This document shows, piece after piece, positions 12,236 to 25,089 of a stretch of DNA of 64,000 nucleotides. Origin of the DNA: Epiperipatus broadwayi. Taxonomy: Eukaryota > Onychophora > Udeonychophora > Euonychophora > Peripatidae. The translations under genes and the position numbers were made by a program. The stretch spans positions 2,472,714 to 2,536,713 of the forward strand of contig JAQFVV010012506.1 of NCBI GenBank assembly GCA_028023455.1, written 5' to 3'. The notes under the pieces were generated by a model, which was given only the letters and a program-made list of their open reading frames with translations, did no database searches and was not told where the DNA came from. The stretch's first letter is position 1. Each line of letters begins with the position of its first letter.

Positions 12236-12535
12236 TTCAGCATTGATTGTGAATAGAGTAATAAATGCCACCTACTGCTATGCCAACTACCATAAGAATA
12301 AAAGTAGAAGCTTGTAATGAGAGTGTGGCTGCAAGATCATTTATTATGCATTGATTTTTATTATTGTAGTTTCTAAAATTAATGTGATTAATGTAAGTTA
12401 AAAAGAAATAAGCACTATTGCCTAAATTGTTACTTTTTTCATTTACCATTGTCAAACTTCCTCCACTCACAACTTTGACGCAGTGAAATAGAATAGTTTT
12501 CTCCGGTGAAGTGTTGTATAAACTACAGGTCATGA
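12236..12535 (-). repeat. Dispersed repeat R3, copy 1, with short open frame
   Basis: On the minus strand the block GTCAAAGTTGTGAGTGGAGG and the following AAGTTTGACAATGGTAAATG (12441-12483) match copies at 34096, 41375 and 46205. A 98-codon frame runs through it and ends in a hydrophobic segment (STFILMVVGIAVGGIYY), but the same DNA occurs elsewhere without an open frame, so I treat the frame as chance. The repeat is part of the tandem hammerhead unit at 41175-41715, so this copy may be a decayed piece of that element. Confidence 0.5.
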
Positions 12536-12539
12536 GATT

Positions 12540-13065
12540 TTGTTTTTATAACTTATGAATTTGAGTCTACTTATAATGATACAAACTAAATGACTTGTGA
12601 GTATGAGAGAACAGCAATTAAAAAGCACATATACTTACACTATAGCTTCTGGAGCAGTTTCTGCAGTTGAAAAAAAAACGTTACTATTTTTAAATCAATA
12701 TTAACAGTAAAGAAGATTTGTGATTCTTATATGAGAGTATAATAACAAGAAAGTGTTAAATATAATTAATTTTATTATTTTCAAGAATTTAAGCAGAAAT
12801 AAATATTAAAAATATATTTTTTTAAAAGTGAATCACACAAAAAAAATAATTTATTGATAGAAAACAAATTCTTAAGAAGTTTTTTTTAAAAAAGGTGAAA
12901 TGTTATTATGTAAATAATTTTAATCAAAATATTTTAGAAAATTGTAAATCATATGACCAGGCACTGAAAGATTTGATTTAAATTTTTGTCAGAATAAAAA
13001 AAAATATTAAATAAATAAATAATCATATACATTAGCAAACTCTCTACACAGGAATATCATCCAAT
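12540..13065. other. No gene seen
   Basis: AT-rich sequence with A and T runs. Nothing recognisable. Confidence 0.45.
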
Positions 13066-13069
13066 TCAA

Positions 13070-13262
13070 GCTTTATTAATCAATGGATGTAAGAAAGTTT
13101 GGCCTAAAATCTCTATCTAGTGCCTATGCACAAACCTTCTTGTATCCATTGACTACTGGGTGAAAATACTGCAAGGAAACTTTGCTACTCTTTAAGTAGT
13201 TTGTGTAAGCATAGGAAGTGTTGACCATGTGATGTTTTGGTAATTAAATAATCATATAATTA
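13070..13262 (+). repeat. Relic of the 56-kb hammerhead family
   Basis: ATCAATGGATGTAAGAAAGTTTG and ATCTAGTGCCTA (13078-13125) match the ends of the monomers at 56098-56145. The next part (ACAAACCTTCTTGTATCCATTGA) matches the inverted monomer at 57158-57180. The two pieces face each other with no ribozyme part between them. It looks like a deleted fold-back copy of the family. Confidence 0.55.
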
Positions 13263-13264
13263 GT

Positions 13265-15300
13265 TGTGCAGATGATCATGTGATGTTTGAAATTTTAAAT
13301 GGCAGATTGAATATAATAGTTCTACTTAATTGGCCAAATTAAAATATTTTTGCTTCCATCAGCTGAGAATCAGTTTAGAATTATTTAATTCTTGAATTCA
13401 TTATTCTATTATTGTTCTAGCAAGAGTTACATCTATAGATGAAAATATCACTCTTACATAAGAATTCTTACTTATGAAACACTATACAGTTAATCTGGTA
13501 GCCATTACATAACTATTCTAGTTCTGCAATAAGATAGATAGAAGAGTAAATTTTATGAATAGACAATATAATGATGATATCTATATGAATAGTAAGATTA
13601 TTCCTAAGATCAATCAATCATTAATATAAGTTTTTATTTCCTTACACTGTTCTCAGTACTGCTAGTTTAATGTTGGTAATGTTTAAAATAAATAAATTGA
13701 TGGTAGACAAAGAGGCTAAACTAATACAATTTAAGTATGGATTCAAATGAATAAATAACAAAATTGAAAAATGTCAAATCAAAGAAATATTGATAGGTAA
13801 AATTAACTGGTGTTAATGAGATAGACTTTTGTTTCAAAATCTTTATTATGTATGAGAAATAGTATGAAAACATAGTACAATAAAAAAATTTCAAAGAAGA
13901 GTGGATAAATTACAATTGTAGTAATATTTCTATTGGGGTAACTGTTCTTTCTTTGTTTGATACATAGGAACATCAAATGAGTGATGAATGTGGTTATTTT
14001 ATTGTAAAATGTTTTTACTTCTTGTTTTTTTCTAACAGCATCACAACTGTTTATTTAATTGTTCAGTCTGTATATTGTAAATCAATGACATGATTATTCC
14101 ACATGTCATATGTCCATATAATTTAATGTTTTATTTTATTTGCCAGTTTCATATAAGAATTTTTTATGAATTGAATGTTAACCAGTAGAATTATAGACTA
14201 CATATAAATCTTGTTATATTAATTTTTCATGTGGAAATTTATACATTTGGTAGCTCCTATATTTTGGGCTATGAGAGTGAACTTTAAATTAATGTATCTG
14301 TTTTATTTTTTATCTCATCTAGTCATTAAAATAATATTTTCATTTTTAGTTTTTAATGCTTTCTACATTGTTTGTGGCTCGAATGTTTTATAAGCATATG
14401 TACTTTCATTATTGGTTTATTTAAGCTTAAAAAAGAAAATCAAATTTATTGTTTATGATTATTTTCAAAAAGTTAATTTGAATCGAAAATAATGTTGTTA
14501 ATTTAAAGTAAACAGATAAAAACCTATACAAAATTACTATTCTAAAAGTATAATAAGACAGCAAAATATAATCATTTTCAACTTATTTTTAAACTCATAA
14601 TTTTATTAACATTTTTAAAGAAATGCAATAGATTTATTTACATATATTTAAAATTACACGTTTCTAACATGTTGCTGTGAACTGTGGAAATGAAAAAGAA
14701 TTCATTTAAAGCTTCTCTTTTTTTTTTTTGCCATAAATTTCTTTAATTAAAACAAAAAATATAAAGTCAAATATTAATTTGTATTTCTCTTTGACTTATT
14801 TTCAAATATTTAATTTTGCTTTATTGATTTAAAATTTAATTAGTGTTTATGTACTGTCATGTGACTTTTTTCTGCTTTCCAAAAAATAACGATAACTATC
14901 AAGGTTATTTTAATCTTTTATTTTCAATTAAGAAGTTATTTTTCTCTCTTGTTTATGTATTATTGATCAAAAATGCTGTGCTAATTTTTTATAGTTACAT
15001 ATTGGAAAAAATCCAATGTGCTTTCTTTTCAAGTTGGCTTTTACCTTTAGTGATATAAATTATTATAAGTTTTAACGAGCACTGTTTACAAGTCAGAATA
15101 AAATGGAAGCAAATTAGTCTTTGGAATTATCAATCAGATTACTTTCCACAAACGATATTTTATAGTTCGCCCTTCGTTTAAAATTATGCAGAAAAAAAAA
15201 TGTAAGCATTAAAAAATTTAATGTTAACAAAAAAAGAAATATTGTAAATGAGTAAAATTTAAAGTAAACATTACAAGCATAAAGCTAAACTAGTCAATAT
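13265..15300. other. No gene seen
   Basis: Two kilobases of AT-rich sequence. Short frames such as 14843-15058 have hydrophobic, low-complexity content with no motif. No RNA gene or repeat recognised. Confidence 0.5.
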
Positions 15301-15303
15301 AAA

Positions 15304-15669
15304 ATCAAAACTACCCCACATCCAAAATTAAACCAGACCAGCATAAAAATAATATTAAAACACAACCTAAGGTTTCACTGCTACAAGCAGACTTCTCAAG
15401 TGTAAAGAACTACCAAAAACTACACAATATATATAATATTAAAAACTACCCACAAATCCATTCACTTCCCATCCACCATTAATATTAAAAGAACTCTTAA
15501 ATAAGTTAATTGCTTCAGAATAATAAATTTTCAATAATAAACACTCTTTAATTCTTCTTTCAGTTCTTTACACTTGAGAAGTCTGCTTGTAGCAGTGAAA
15601 CATTAGGTTGTGTTTTAATATTATTTTTATGCTGGTCTGGTTTAATTTTGGATTTGGGGTAGTTTTGAT
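15304..15669. repeat. 108-bp inverted repeat with hammerhead-like relic in each arm
   Basis: Arms 15304-15411 and 15562-15669 are reverse complements with only about two mismatches by eye, separated by a 150-bp AT-rich spacer. Read outward, each arm has CACTTGAGAAG, a hairpin CTGC-TTGTA-GCAG, then TGAAAC and a tail with GGTTGTGTTTTAATATT. This resembles a hammerhead (CTGAGGA, stem II, CGAAAC) but the CUGANGA box is damaged in both arms. High arm identity suggests recent formation or strong folding constraint. No ORF. Confidence 0.75.
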
Positions 15670-16084
15670 GAACAAAAGTATATATAATTTGATCTTAACA
15701 TATTTATTGAAATAATAACACATTAGCTATGTCTTTCTACTTCTATTGTCATGGAAACTCATGAATCCATCATTCACTTGATGTTTTTTTTTTTTAAAAA
15801 TTATAATTGTAATATATATTTTTCTATTGTTGAATACCATTCGTTGTAGACAATTTTTTTTTTTTACTTAGGGATGAGGGGGGAGTAAAATGCAACGCAA
15901 TCAAACATAAACAAAAATTGTAAATAAATTACAGTAAATTCTTGATTCTCTATTCACACATGAATAATTTTCTCACATCTATTGTTTGCTTTATTTGATC
16001 TCATTGTCAATATTACAGAAATACGCATAATTTTTTATAAGATTTAAAAAAACAGGCATTATTATACCTGAGACTTAATTGTAA
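15670..16084. other. No gene seen
   Basis: AT-rich sequence with T runs. Nothing recognised. Confidence 0.4.
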
Positions 16085-16258
16085 ATATAGAGGATTTGAA
16101 CTCGGACTTTCAAGCAACCTTCAACTATCCACACTATCTTGTATTATTGATACACATGACCACACATATGTACGAAAGATAAATAATCACCAATATATGT
16201 ATTTCATGCTGAACCAGCACTCATTAGTTGGTCCAGATTATCATCTCCCACACATAGG
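16085..16258 (-). mobile_element. Hammerhead-bearing repeat, copy B (partial, inverted)
   Basis: The minus strand carries the 3' half of the family: hammerhead-like motif, ACATATGTGTGGTCATGTG spacer, and the tRNA-like tail GTCCGAGTTCAAATCC. It is cut off at the motif's 5' side at about 16258, where copy B' begins in the opposite direction, so the two are head-to-head. Confidence 0.75.
16184..16240 (-). ncRNA. Hammerhead-like motif, copy B
   Basis: Minus strand: CTAATGA (complement of 16221-16227; G5 of the core changed to A), stem II TGCTG/CAGCA with loop GTT, GAAA (complement of 16202-16205), then a TATA ending that gives AUA as the cleavage triplet. Stem I pairs ACCAA with TTGGT and TAATC with GATTA around a TGG bulge. 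The G5 change should abolish catalysis. Confidence 0.7.
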
Positions 16259-16575
16259 ATTTGGGCATTCTATCATCAGATTTTCAATGGTATGGATGGC
16301 TGAAGAGATGGAGGTTGGAGTAGATTGAAGCCTGTCCATTAAAGTATAAAGATTTGCTATCTTAATATAAACTGAGCACTGATTATATATATATGTGTGT
16401 GGGAGATGATAATGTGAACCAACTGATGACTGCTGGTTCAGCACAAAATACGTATATTGGTGATTATTTATCTTTTCTACATGTGTGTGGTCATGTGTAT
16501 CAGTAGTATGAAATAGTGTGGATAGTTGAAGCTTGCTTGAAAGTCTGAGTTCAAATGCCCTATATTTATATTTTT
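16259..16575 (+). mobile_element. Hammerhead-bearing repeat, copy B' (near full length)
   Basis: Same family as copies A and D: CATCAGATTTTCAATGG leader, TTTGCTATCTTAATATAA block, ribozyme-like motif, spacer and tRNA-like tail with GTCTGAGTTCAAATGCC. Its 3' half is the inverse of copy B, so transcripts through both could form a long hairpin (arms of ~165 bp, spacer ~130 bp). Confidence 0.75.
16410..16466 (+). ncRNA. Hammerhead-like motif, copy B'
   Basis: CTGATGA at 16423-16429, 5-bp stem II (TGCTG 16431-16435 with CAGCA 16439-16443), then AAAA at 16445-16448 in place of GAAA, so G12 is lost. Stem I: ACCAA (16418-16422) with TTGGT (16457-16461), and TAAT(G) (16410-16414) with GATTA (16462-16466). 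The fold is kept but the lost G12 predicts an inactive ribozyme. Confidence 0.7.
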
Positions 16576-16619
16576 TAGAATTGCATGAAAGGAATATTGA
16601 AGAAATGATGGGCAATTTA

Positions 16620-17748
16620 AAGAAATGTATGCAAATAATTATATGTGTATATGTAGAGAGTGTAAATAGTTTTTTTTTCTGTATGTGATGATTTATTGTT
16701 GTTTTTTTTGATAAAAAAGATATTACTTAAAATAAAATAAAATAATTTTTTATAGTTCTATCATTTTTTGAACTGTCATTTTATTACATATATTCTTAAC
16801 AAATCACAGTCCTGATGCAATCTTTTTCACCTGGATAGATTTTTAAAATTTGAAATGAAGTACAAATACTATTAATATATATGTATAAACACACATATTT
16901 ATTTGTTTCTTCAGAAAAAACATATAACCTCAAAAATTCTAAACAAATAGTTTAATGTGTAACATAAAATAGAATACATAACATAAAAATACTAAAATAA
17001 ATTATAATCACATAAAATATTATTTAGTATAGTATAGCCAATATATAATTATTTTTTTATTATTGAATGATTAAATGGAAAATAGTTGTTTTTATAGTGT
17101 TCTTACTTTGCACTATGTGCCTATAATATTATTAGTCATGGTATCATATGGGTACCATAGAATCAGTCAGAGGGATAAAATAATATCTGCCTTTCTTTGA
17201 TTAATTAATGAAGATATCAGCCTTTTAATATGATTTATTCCTTTTCATAGCTGATCAGAACTAGCCTGAATAAAATATAAAGACTTAATATAAAAAATAG
17301 ATAATAAAAAGACAATAGATTATGTATAAACTTATTTTTTTGTTTTCCAATTGAAAAAATGACAATCCTATGCAAGTGTATGAGTTTCCTGTTATTCTGC
17401 ACAATATAAATGCACTATGCCTTCTTTTCATTGGCTTCAAACTCTTTCTACTGTTTTATTTTTTATTTCCAGTAACTCTTAACATCTAGGTATTGCATTT
17501 AGAATTAATAATTCATTTAAAACCATTTTATTAAATAACATTTTTACTTTTAAGATGTCAAAATGAATTCCTGCTATGAGCTTAGTATCTTTCCATGGTT
17601 GCTTGGATAAACATCTAAAAGCTTAAATAATAATAGTAACACTTATTATATTAAATAAATAATTTTAAAAGTTTTAAAAAAAATCCATCAATCATTATGA
17701 AGTTGATTTTTTTTTTGCCAATAATAAAGAGCAAAAGTGTTTTAAAAC
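16620..17748. other. No gene seen
   Basis: AT-rich sequence with homopolymers. A short GGTATCATATGGGTACCAT palindrome-like word occurs near 17140. No gene recognised. Confidence 0.45.
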
Positions 17749-18022
17749 TTCTTTATCTATCTATCTATCTATCTGTCTGTCTGTTTGTCTGCCTACCTAT
17801 CTATTAATTTATCTATTTATCCATTTATTCATCTATCTAGCTATCAATCTCCCTACCTATCTGTCCCCCTATCTACCTACCTAACCAGCTACCCACTTAC
17901 CTATCTACCACCTACCCATCTACCAATCTACTACCCTACCTATCTACCCAACTACCCATCTATCTACCTATCTACTCACTCACCCACCTACCTACCTATA
18001 TCTATGTATGTATGTATGTATA
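17749..18022 (+). repeat. Tetranucleotide microsatellite (CTAT/CTAC/CTGT, then TATG)
   Basis: About 270 bp of imperfect 4-base units starting with CTAT, passing through CTGT and CTAC variants and ending in TATG units. The translated frame (SYLPTYLP-type) is an artefact of the repeat. Confidence 0.95.
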
Positions 18023-18859
18023 TAATATGTACATCTTAATTTTGTGAATTTATTTGACATATACAATTTTATAACAAAAAAAAATTAAAATTGTTGAATA
18101 ACAAATAGAAGTTAAACATTCAAATATCTAAACTGAATCATCAGATTTAAATCAACTTAGAATTATAATTATTATTAAGACAAATCTTACTCCAAATTTA
18201 ACTATCAAATTAACAAAGTCTATCACTTCTTAGCAGAAAAATTATGATAGAGATAATTATCATTTTCAAAAATTTGTAAGCAACTGATCCATATTTTCTT
18301 TTGATTCCTATGCTGACCATGGCATTAATTTAATGGTTTATTCAAAGTCTAGGATATCTTATTTTAACAGCTCTCTAATAGTAACTGTAGAATGTAATAG
18401 TAACTCTGTAATTTTGAAGTCGCTGTATGTCTGAATTTTTAATTGCCACTGAATTGATTAATGTTGTTCTGCTCTTTTTATAAGTTTGTAATCTTTGAAA
18501 ATACATGGTTTTTTCTATAAATATTTTTCATGGTAGTTTTTACATTGTTCAAACTTCTTAATTTGTTTATTTGTCTGTATTGTGTCATATTTTTATTCTA
18601 ATATCTATACAAAGCAGTTTACTTATTTCCCTTTTTAATTATTTATTTTTAAGCGTACCATTAATTTTAAAATCTTTGACTAACGTAGAATTTGAAATTT
18701 ACAAGTTTTATATACATGTAAAAACATTCTTATTTTTATCATTTATGATAATTAACATTTTATCAAAATCAATTAATTTAAATATATACATTCACTTTTT
18801 TATTATTTTTATTACTAGAAATGTATTAAATGAGGCTTGTTAGATGAATTGATTCTATG

Positions 18860-18925
18860 AAGCAGTCACGCCTTGGTGGCCCAGGTTCGCTCCCCAGTCA
18901 CCGCTTTTGACATGAAAAAAAAAGT
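18860..18925 (+). mobile_element. Partial tRNA-derived SINE
   Basis: GCCTTGGTGGCCCAGGTTCGCTCCCC contains a B-box-like GGTTCGCTCCCC followed by GCTTTTGACATG and an A run, the same 3' order as the SINE at 19782. The left part is deleted or diverged. Confidence 0.45.
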
Positions 18926-19781
18926 TTATAAAAGCAATAAAATTGTATCAAATACTAAAAAATGGGTATACTCATAAAATTAGTCTGCAAGTTATATTTA
19001 CTTTTCAATGAGATTCACATAAAAATATAATACAATAATTTAATAAGTTTTATACAAATTGAATTATGCTAATTTTTAATTTATAAGAATTAATAGTAAT
19101 CGTTTAAATAAATGTCTCTTAATTTTTTATCAAGTTTCACAAATAAATTATTTTGTTTTACTCTCGATAAAATTACTAGATTTGTAGAAATATATTTACG
19201 GTCTTTTTTAATTTTTGTGGCACATATTCCAGTGGGAATGTTACTTAACATAATTACAAAACCCTCTTAATCCAACGTCATCTGAAAAGACTGGATAAGG
19301 TTTACAAAATATTAAACAAAATATAACTTTAAGATGACATCATAAATGTTTTTTTTTTTTTAAAGATAACTATGAAATTAGAACTGATGAAGACAAAATT
19401 TAAATATTTTCTCATTATTGATTAATGAAATTAGAAGAAAAAATATTTTTTCTTTATATGTACATTAAATTCTGGTTATACCAATGCTTAAAAAGTGAAA
19501 TGTAGTGATGGGAATAGATGGTCTAGAATGGAATGAAAGAAAACTATTTTTGGTAGCATATAAATAAATATGTGAGAATGTCATGTGATATTATTGATAG
19601 TAGTAATATATATATGATTTTAAATATAAATAAATAAAAGCTCCCTTTAAGGGGATGTTTGTGAGGCAATTAATAGAACTAAATCTTGTAGAAATGTTTA
19701 AAATGTAATATTTTTAAAAACTGGCATAATTAACTTGTATTATATAAAAAGGATATAAAGATTGTTTTAAAAATAGTTTAT
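18926..19781. other. No gene seen
   Basis: AT-rich spacer between two SINE copies. Nothing recognised. Confidence 0.4.
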
Positions 19782-19878
19782 CATTGGTGGCCAAGATGTC
19801 AGCACAGCCGCCTTACAAGCAGTTGTCCCGGGTTTGTGGGTTCACTTCCTGGTCAATGCTTTGACACAGGAAAAAAAA
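19782..19878 (+). mobile_element. tRNA-derived SINE, plus-strand copy
   Basis: Sense copy of the family at 3278, 37220 and 38295: ATTGGTGGCCAAGATGTCAG (A-box-like TGGCCAAGATG), CCGCCTTACAAGCAGTTG, a B-box-like GGGTTCACTTCC, GATGC-like end and an A run. Flanking AAAAATAG on both sides may be a target duplication, but it is low-complexity. Confidence 0.7.
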
Positions 19879-19879
19879 T

Positions 19880-22800
19880 AGACTTCTCAGTTTAATTATT
19901 ATATCTAAAATTTTATGCAAAATATTAGAAGGAAAAGTAGATTTTACTCATTCAAAAGAGCAGACCAATTTTAGAATGGAATTTTGTGCTGTAGATCATT
20001 TGCAAAAAATCAGTGGATGAGTCAAAGATGGTATCAATATTATTTTTAGTTGCATTTAGATTTTATCAAATATTAGAAGTAGGATTTTATTCTATTTGTA
20101 GTCTATTTATAATCTGTAAAAACAATTGCATAATAATAACAATGTTCTAAAAATATTATTAGAAACTATAAAATAAAATAGGGTATATGTTAAAAGAAGT
20201 CATGTTTTTTAACTTCTTTTAAATTTTAGAATAATCTTTCAAAATTTAGTAGAAATGTCAAATTTTAAGATTTTTTTATGGTCAACTAAGTCACATCAAA
20301 ATCACAAATTCTATTTTTATTTTTTATATGGATACTTAATGACTTGCCATTAAATTGACATTTAAATTCATTCACATGCTTTGAAAATATACTTGAATTA
20401 ATTTTTTTGTTAAATCTAAATTATTGTTAAATATGCTTTTATGGAGAGATTTATGTTTCAAGAATCTCATGCTATGGTTTTTAATGCATTTTCCTACCAC
20501 AGCCAGGATTTTCAGATTGAATCTATGTTTGAGTAAATGTTAAAAATATTTTTAAGATTACAAGCAGGTTTAGGAGTTTTTTAAAAGTATACCATAGTTA
20601 CCCAAATAATTATACTATATTGGTTATTATCAATTGTCTACTTATTATAATTTAGAAGATAATGTTATGGTCTAATCTGAGTTAATGAAGTTAAAATCAA
20701 TTATCCATCTATAAAAACAAATAATATATATTTCATGTGATACAATCATTTCTACTATTAGAATAGATGTCACACCCCTATGAGTGTTATGATGATAATT
20801 TCCATTTATCTTTGAATTGTAGATTGCCAAGAAATAAGTAGATAATTGTTTGTTTAGCAGTCAATATCAATTAAAATAAATAAAATGGAAAAAATAATTA
20901 AAATGATATGGAATTTATTATGTAGAGTTCATAGTTTATTCAAATAAACAATGCTCTTGTGCTGAAAGGTAAAAAGTTTTACTTGTTTTCACTTATGATT
21001 GTAAGATATACACTTCAAAATTTAAAATGAAGCAAAAATTTTAGCCATATTATAATGTATAAAACAAGTCGTAAAAAATGAATGGATTCAAGCAGATTAG
21101 TCATACTGAAGTTATTTTACATATTAAAAACACAAATGAAAGTGAATACTATAAAATATCATAATCATTAAACTAAAATATTCTGAACAAGTAACAAGAA
21201 TTATCAGAAGAAAAAAAAACTATTTAAGGTGTGATGAATATATTAAGGAGTTTGTTTGATTATAATAAGATAGGATTATGATGTAATTTAATGAAACAGT
21301 TATAAAGTGGCTGTTGCTTTATTGTGAGTGCAGCTGATGATAAAATATCTAATTTGTTCCCTTCTTATCCTTTCCACCACCCAAAGTAAATCCCAAATGA
21401 ATTGTTAAAAAAATGTAATCTAGTTAAATTAAAACACAAATGAATTCTTAATAAAAAACAAAAAATTACAATTGGATAATTTATTTAAAATACTCAGAAA
21501 TATTTAAGTAAAATCTTTTCAGAAATCTATCCTATGTAAACCTTATATCCAAATCTTCATTTAAAAACATATGAATTATACAAAGTCATAATCATAAGAT
21601 TATTTTTTAAGGGGACAAAATGAAAAAAAAACTTACAAATTATTCTATAAGGGTGCATTCGAAAATAAAAGGTTTTGTGGTGATTTAATTATAAGGTTAT
21701 CCATATGATGACATAAATCACTATTTTTTTTTTACAAATTTTATTAATTTATTTATAAATAAATAAACATCAATAAGAAAAAAAAACAATATTGTTTTTA
21801 TAAATATAATAAATGAAAAATCTAAATTATTTGATAGTTCAACAAAAAAATTTCTGTCATATTTGATTTTCTTATGTGTTGCTTGTTTTTGGTCCTTGTA
21901 AACAAACATTTAGCTTTTAATATTAAACTCATTTTTAATATTAATATTTTATATTCATATGGTCTATACTATACTTATCTTCTACTAATAGATTCACATT
22001 TTGATTTAGAAACATCTTTTAAGTACAGAAACTATGAGGTATGTATATTTATAAACATAGCTTCATTATTTATTTTTAAATGTGATTAGAAAAAATATAT
22101 TTGATAATTGGATTAAAGTCTTGTAAAAATAGCATTAATAAAAATAAAATTTGATCACATTTAAAGAAATCAAATATATCTGTTTTTTAAAAAAATAGAT
22201 TTACCCTAACTCATTTATTTTAAATATTTTTATATTTAGATAAGTAACAGAAGATATACATTAAATAAATCAAATACTTATACAATTTTAAAAATCTTTT
22301 TAAGTTTTTGTTACATTTTCAACAAACTGTTCTATTGGTCATTTAAATTTATTTTATCGTTTAATTTGCGTAAAAATTACAGAATTAGGGTAAAAGTATT
22401 GTTTATTTAAATAAGTTAAGGAACAAAATGTTGTTAAAAAACAAATTAATAGTAAACTTAATGCCAAATTTATAAATAGTTTTTTAAACATTAAAATGTC
22501 TATATATATAGAGGCATTGAATACAAGCAATTAGTTTACAATCCATGATTCTGAAATTCTACATTTTAAATACAATTATTATGAAAGAATTACTAAAATA
22601 TACAATGATCTGGTAGTATTTTATTCTACAGAATATATTTAGAATCTCTATAATTATAAATATTCTGCAACTAGCAAAACTGCCTTGTGTGGCTCTAATT
22701 AAATTTTTTAGAGCTTTTGTGAAGAATTATAAATCTATATTTTTTAAACATCTAGCATGATAATTATTAACAAAAATCATCTTTGAATATAGATATACAT

Positions 22801-23495
22801 AAATTCACTAAACATATAAATAAAAAATATACATATGTTTAAATTAGCTTACTGATGAAATAAAATATAGAGATTTTTACATCAAATATATAAATTTAGT
22901 TTTTTTTTTAAAAAAAATAAAATTTATTAAATTTAAACAATTAAATATAATTATGTTGAATTAAAGTGAACTAAATATCTTTACAAATCCCAAATTTTAG
23001 CAAATAAACCATCCTTATTTTATATAGTTTGATTTAAAATATAAATTTATGAATATACACAAAATCTAAATAATTTATTATAAAGAAGTCTATATATTAA
23101 TAATTTTAAAAAATCATATATACACAAACACACCCACATAAATATCACAGAAATAAACAACAATTAATTTTAATGTATATCATCAGTAGAAATTTTTAAA
23201 AACTTTTAAGTGGCAGTTTGATGTGAAAAAATCAATCTTTCTCTTTTGGAGACACTGTACATTTATAACCTGATAATGCTACACTTTATGAAATATCAAG
23301 CTGCTGATAATATTGTTCATGACAGAAATATATGCTCAGCAAAAATTGGTTGATTTTTTCATCAAACATTGTAGTTGAAAGTTTGTATAAACTTTATAGA
23401 TAATCTAAATGAAAATTAATGTTATATTTCTACATATATATACATACACATATATACAGGAAAAATCATAAACAAATATGGCCATTCCAAATCTG
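19880..23495. other. No gene seen
   Basis: 3.6 kb of very AT-rich sequence with scattered short frames (for example 21721-21909 and 21874-22089) that are lysine, isoleucine and phenylalanine rich and show no motif. A tRNA-like B-box fragment may be present near 20505. Nothing else recognised. Confidence 0.5.
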
Positions 23496-23499
23496 AAGA

Positions 23500-25087
23500 A
23501 AAAAATACAAAAATATTAAAAATAAAAACTGCTCTAGGTGAGTTTTACAATGATCATACAAACCAATCTGTGAACCACAGATCCATCCATATATAGAATA
23601 AGCTAGTCCATGTTTCCATTTATTTTGCAATGTTGTCTTTTAACTTTTCAAATGACCAACATTTCCTTGAAACTAGATAATTCTCCCATTCTTCAGCTTT
23701 AAATTTTTCTCTGGTGGTATCTTTAGTGCTATTTTGGCAGTTTTGAATGTATTTATTCTTTTATTAGATTTTTAAAATGAAAACATATTTGCATAGTTTG
23801 TTTATATACCACAGCATCACATTTTAAAAATTTCTTCAGGTATTTCCTCAGAATCTCCAGCCTTTTCATTTTTAAGATTATAAATCTAAGTTCAAAATCT
23901 TATTGTCATCATATAAAAGGCTATTTTTAGATTTAATAGGATTGTGATACTATTCCTCAGTTCTTATAAGTTTCTTTCAGAGCATCAAAAAAAATTTAGA
24001 GTGGTCATGACCAGTAAATGTTTTTATCTTTTTTTTGTAATTTTAATTTACCGATCATTTTAAGCCTTCCTATCAATCATTGAATTACTGCCTTCAAATC
24101 TCCCAAGCAAACAATCTCATGTTTTCTATTAATTAAATCACTAATAATAAGATCATTGTCTGAAAACCAATCATGATTATTTTTTCCAGTAAACCATAAT
24201 AGATTTATTTGTATCCATGACACATTCCTTAAGAGAATTCCTTACATCAATACTATGATAATCCTGAAAACCAAAATTATCAATTTTAATGTTTAATATC
24301 TATTATAATTCAGTATATATATATAGTAGATATTTCTAAAGAACAAACATCGGTTTGCTTGTAAATATGATTGTAATAAGAACTAAATCTTAATGTAACT
24401 ATTATTTTAATCTTGAAACATACTAATCTATGATTTATCCAACAATCTGCACTTATAAGAGCTCATGTAATATGAACTGCGCATACATTCTACCACCTAG
24501 ATATTAAATGCCATTATTTTTTGAATCCATGTTTTCATAACAATTTTATGGCTAATAAAATTATTTGTGATAGTCAATTCATGAGTTGTGTAAAATTCAA
24601 TAAAAATAGAACATTTGACTTTACAGCATCAACATCATTCCAACAAATTTTGGAGAAGCCTAAAATCTGAAAAAATAAAATTCAATCTTTTAATAGTTAT
24701 TGTTGTAATAATGCTATCTTCCTTAAAATTATCTGAATCTAATGCTGGACTGTAGGCTCTAATGAAATGAAAACCCAATAACAATGTGCAAAGAAAATTT
24801 TAAAACTATTAATCATTCATTAATACAATGAGGAATTTCAAGAATAGAAGATACTAAATTAAATTTTGCATCAAATACAATATTGTACATGCTCCTTTTA
24901 CTGAATAAATTGTTGTTCAAAAAAACTTTTAACCATCTATTCATTTTTTTAAACTACTTTTCTCTGGAAGACAAATTATATTAAGAGCAGATATACTGAT
25001 CATAAATCTTTAACAGTTTCTTAGGCACAAGCATTGTCATCCATTTTGTCATGTACAGTCTATATCAAGTACAGGTTTCATGTTCCA
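23500..25087 (-). pseudogene. Non-LTR retrotransposon endonuclease and RT-start relic
   Basis: The minus strand keeps a broken but ordered LINE protein. It begins WNMKPVLD (25087 downward), where LINE endonucleases start with W-N-V-R-T-L-L-D, then CLRNC-RFMISISALN, FHFIRAYSPALDSD (the YAPT strand), HELTITNNFISHK (the G-L-V-I-T-N-T-x-F block), KTWI, HDWFSDNDLIISDLINRKH (the linker), FFDALKETYK and LKNEKAGDSEEIPEEIFK (start of the RT fingers, K-A-x-G-x-D-x-I-P-x-E). The rest of RT is not seen below ~23800. Many stops. The layout matches LINEs often annotated as craniofacial development protein 2-like. It is a different lineage from the RTE copies here. Confidence 0.7.
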
Positions 25088-25089
25088 TA

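Noticed and set aside
12237-12533. 98-codon frame with a hydrophobic C-terminus as a small membrane protein
   Set aside because: Its N-terminal half is the dispersed R3 repeat, found elsewhere without an open frame.
17785-18039. 84-codon frame rich in S, Y, L and P
   Set aside because: Translation of a tetranucleotide microsatellite.
21330-21350. Other CTGATGA words (for example 19384, 21329, 27037) as hammerheads
   Set aside because: No GAAA at the right distance and no complementary flanks.
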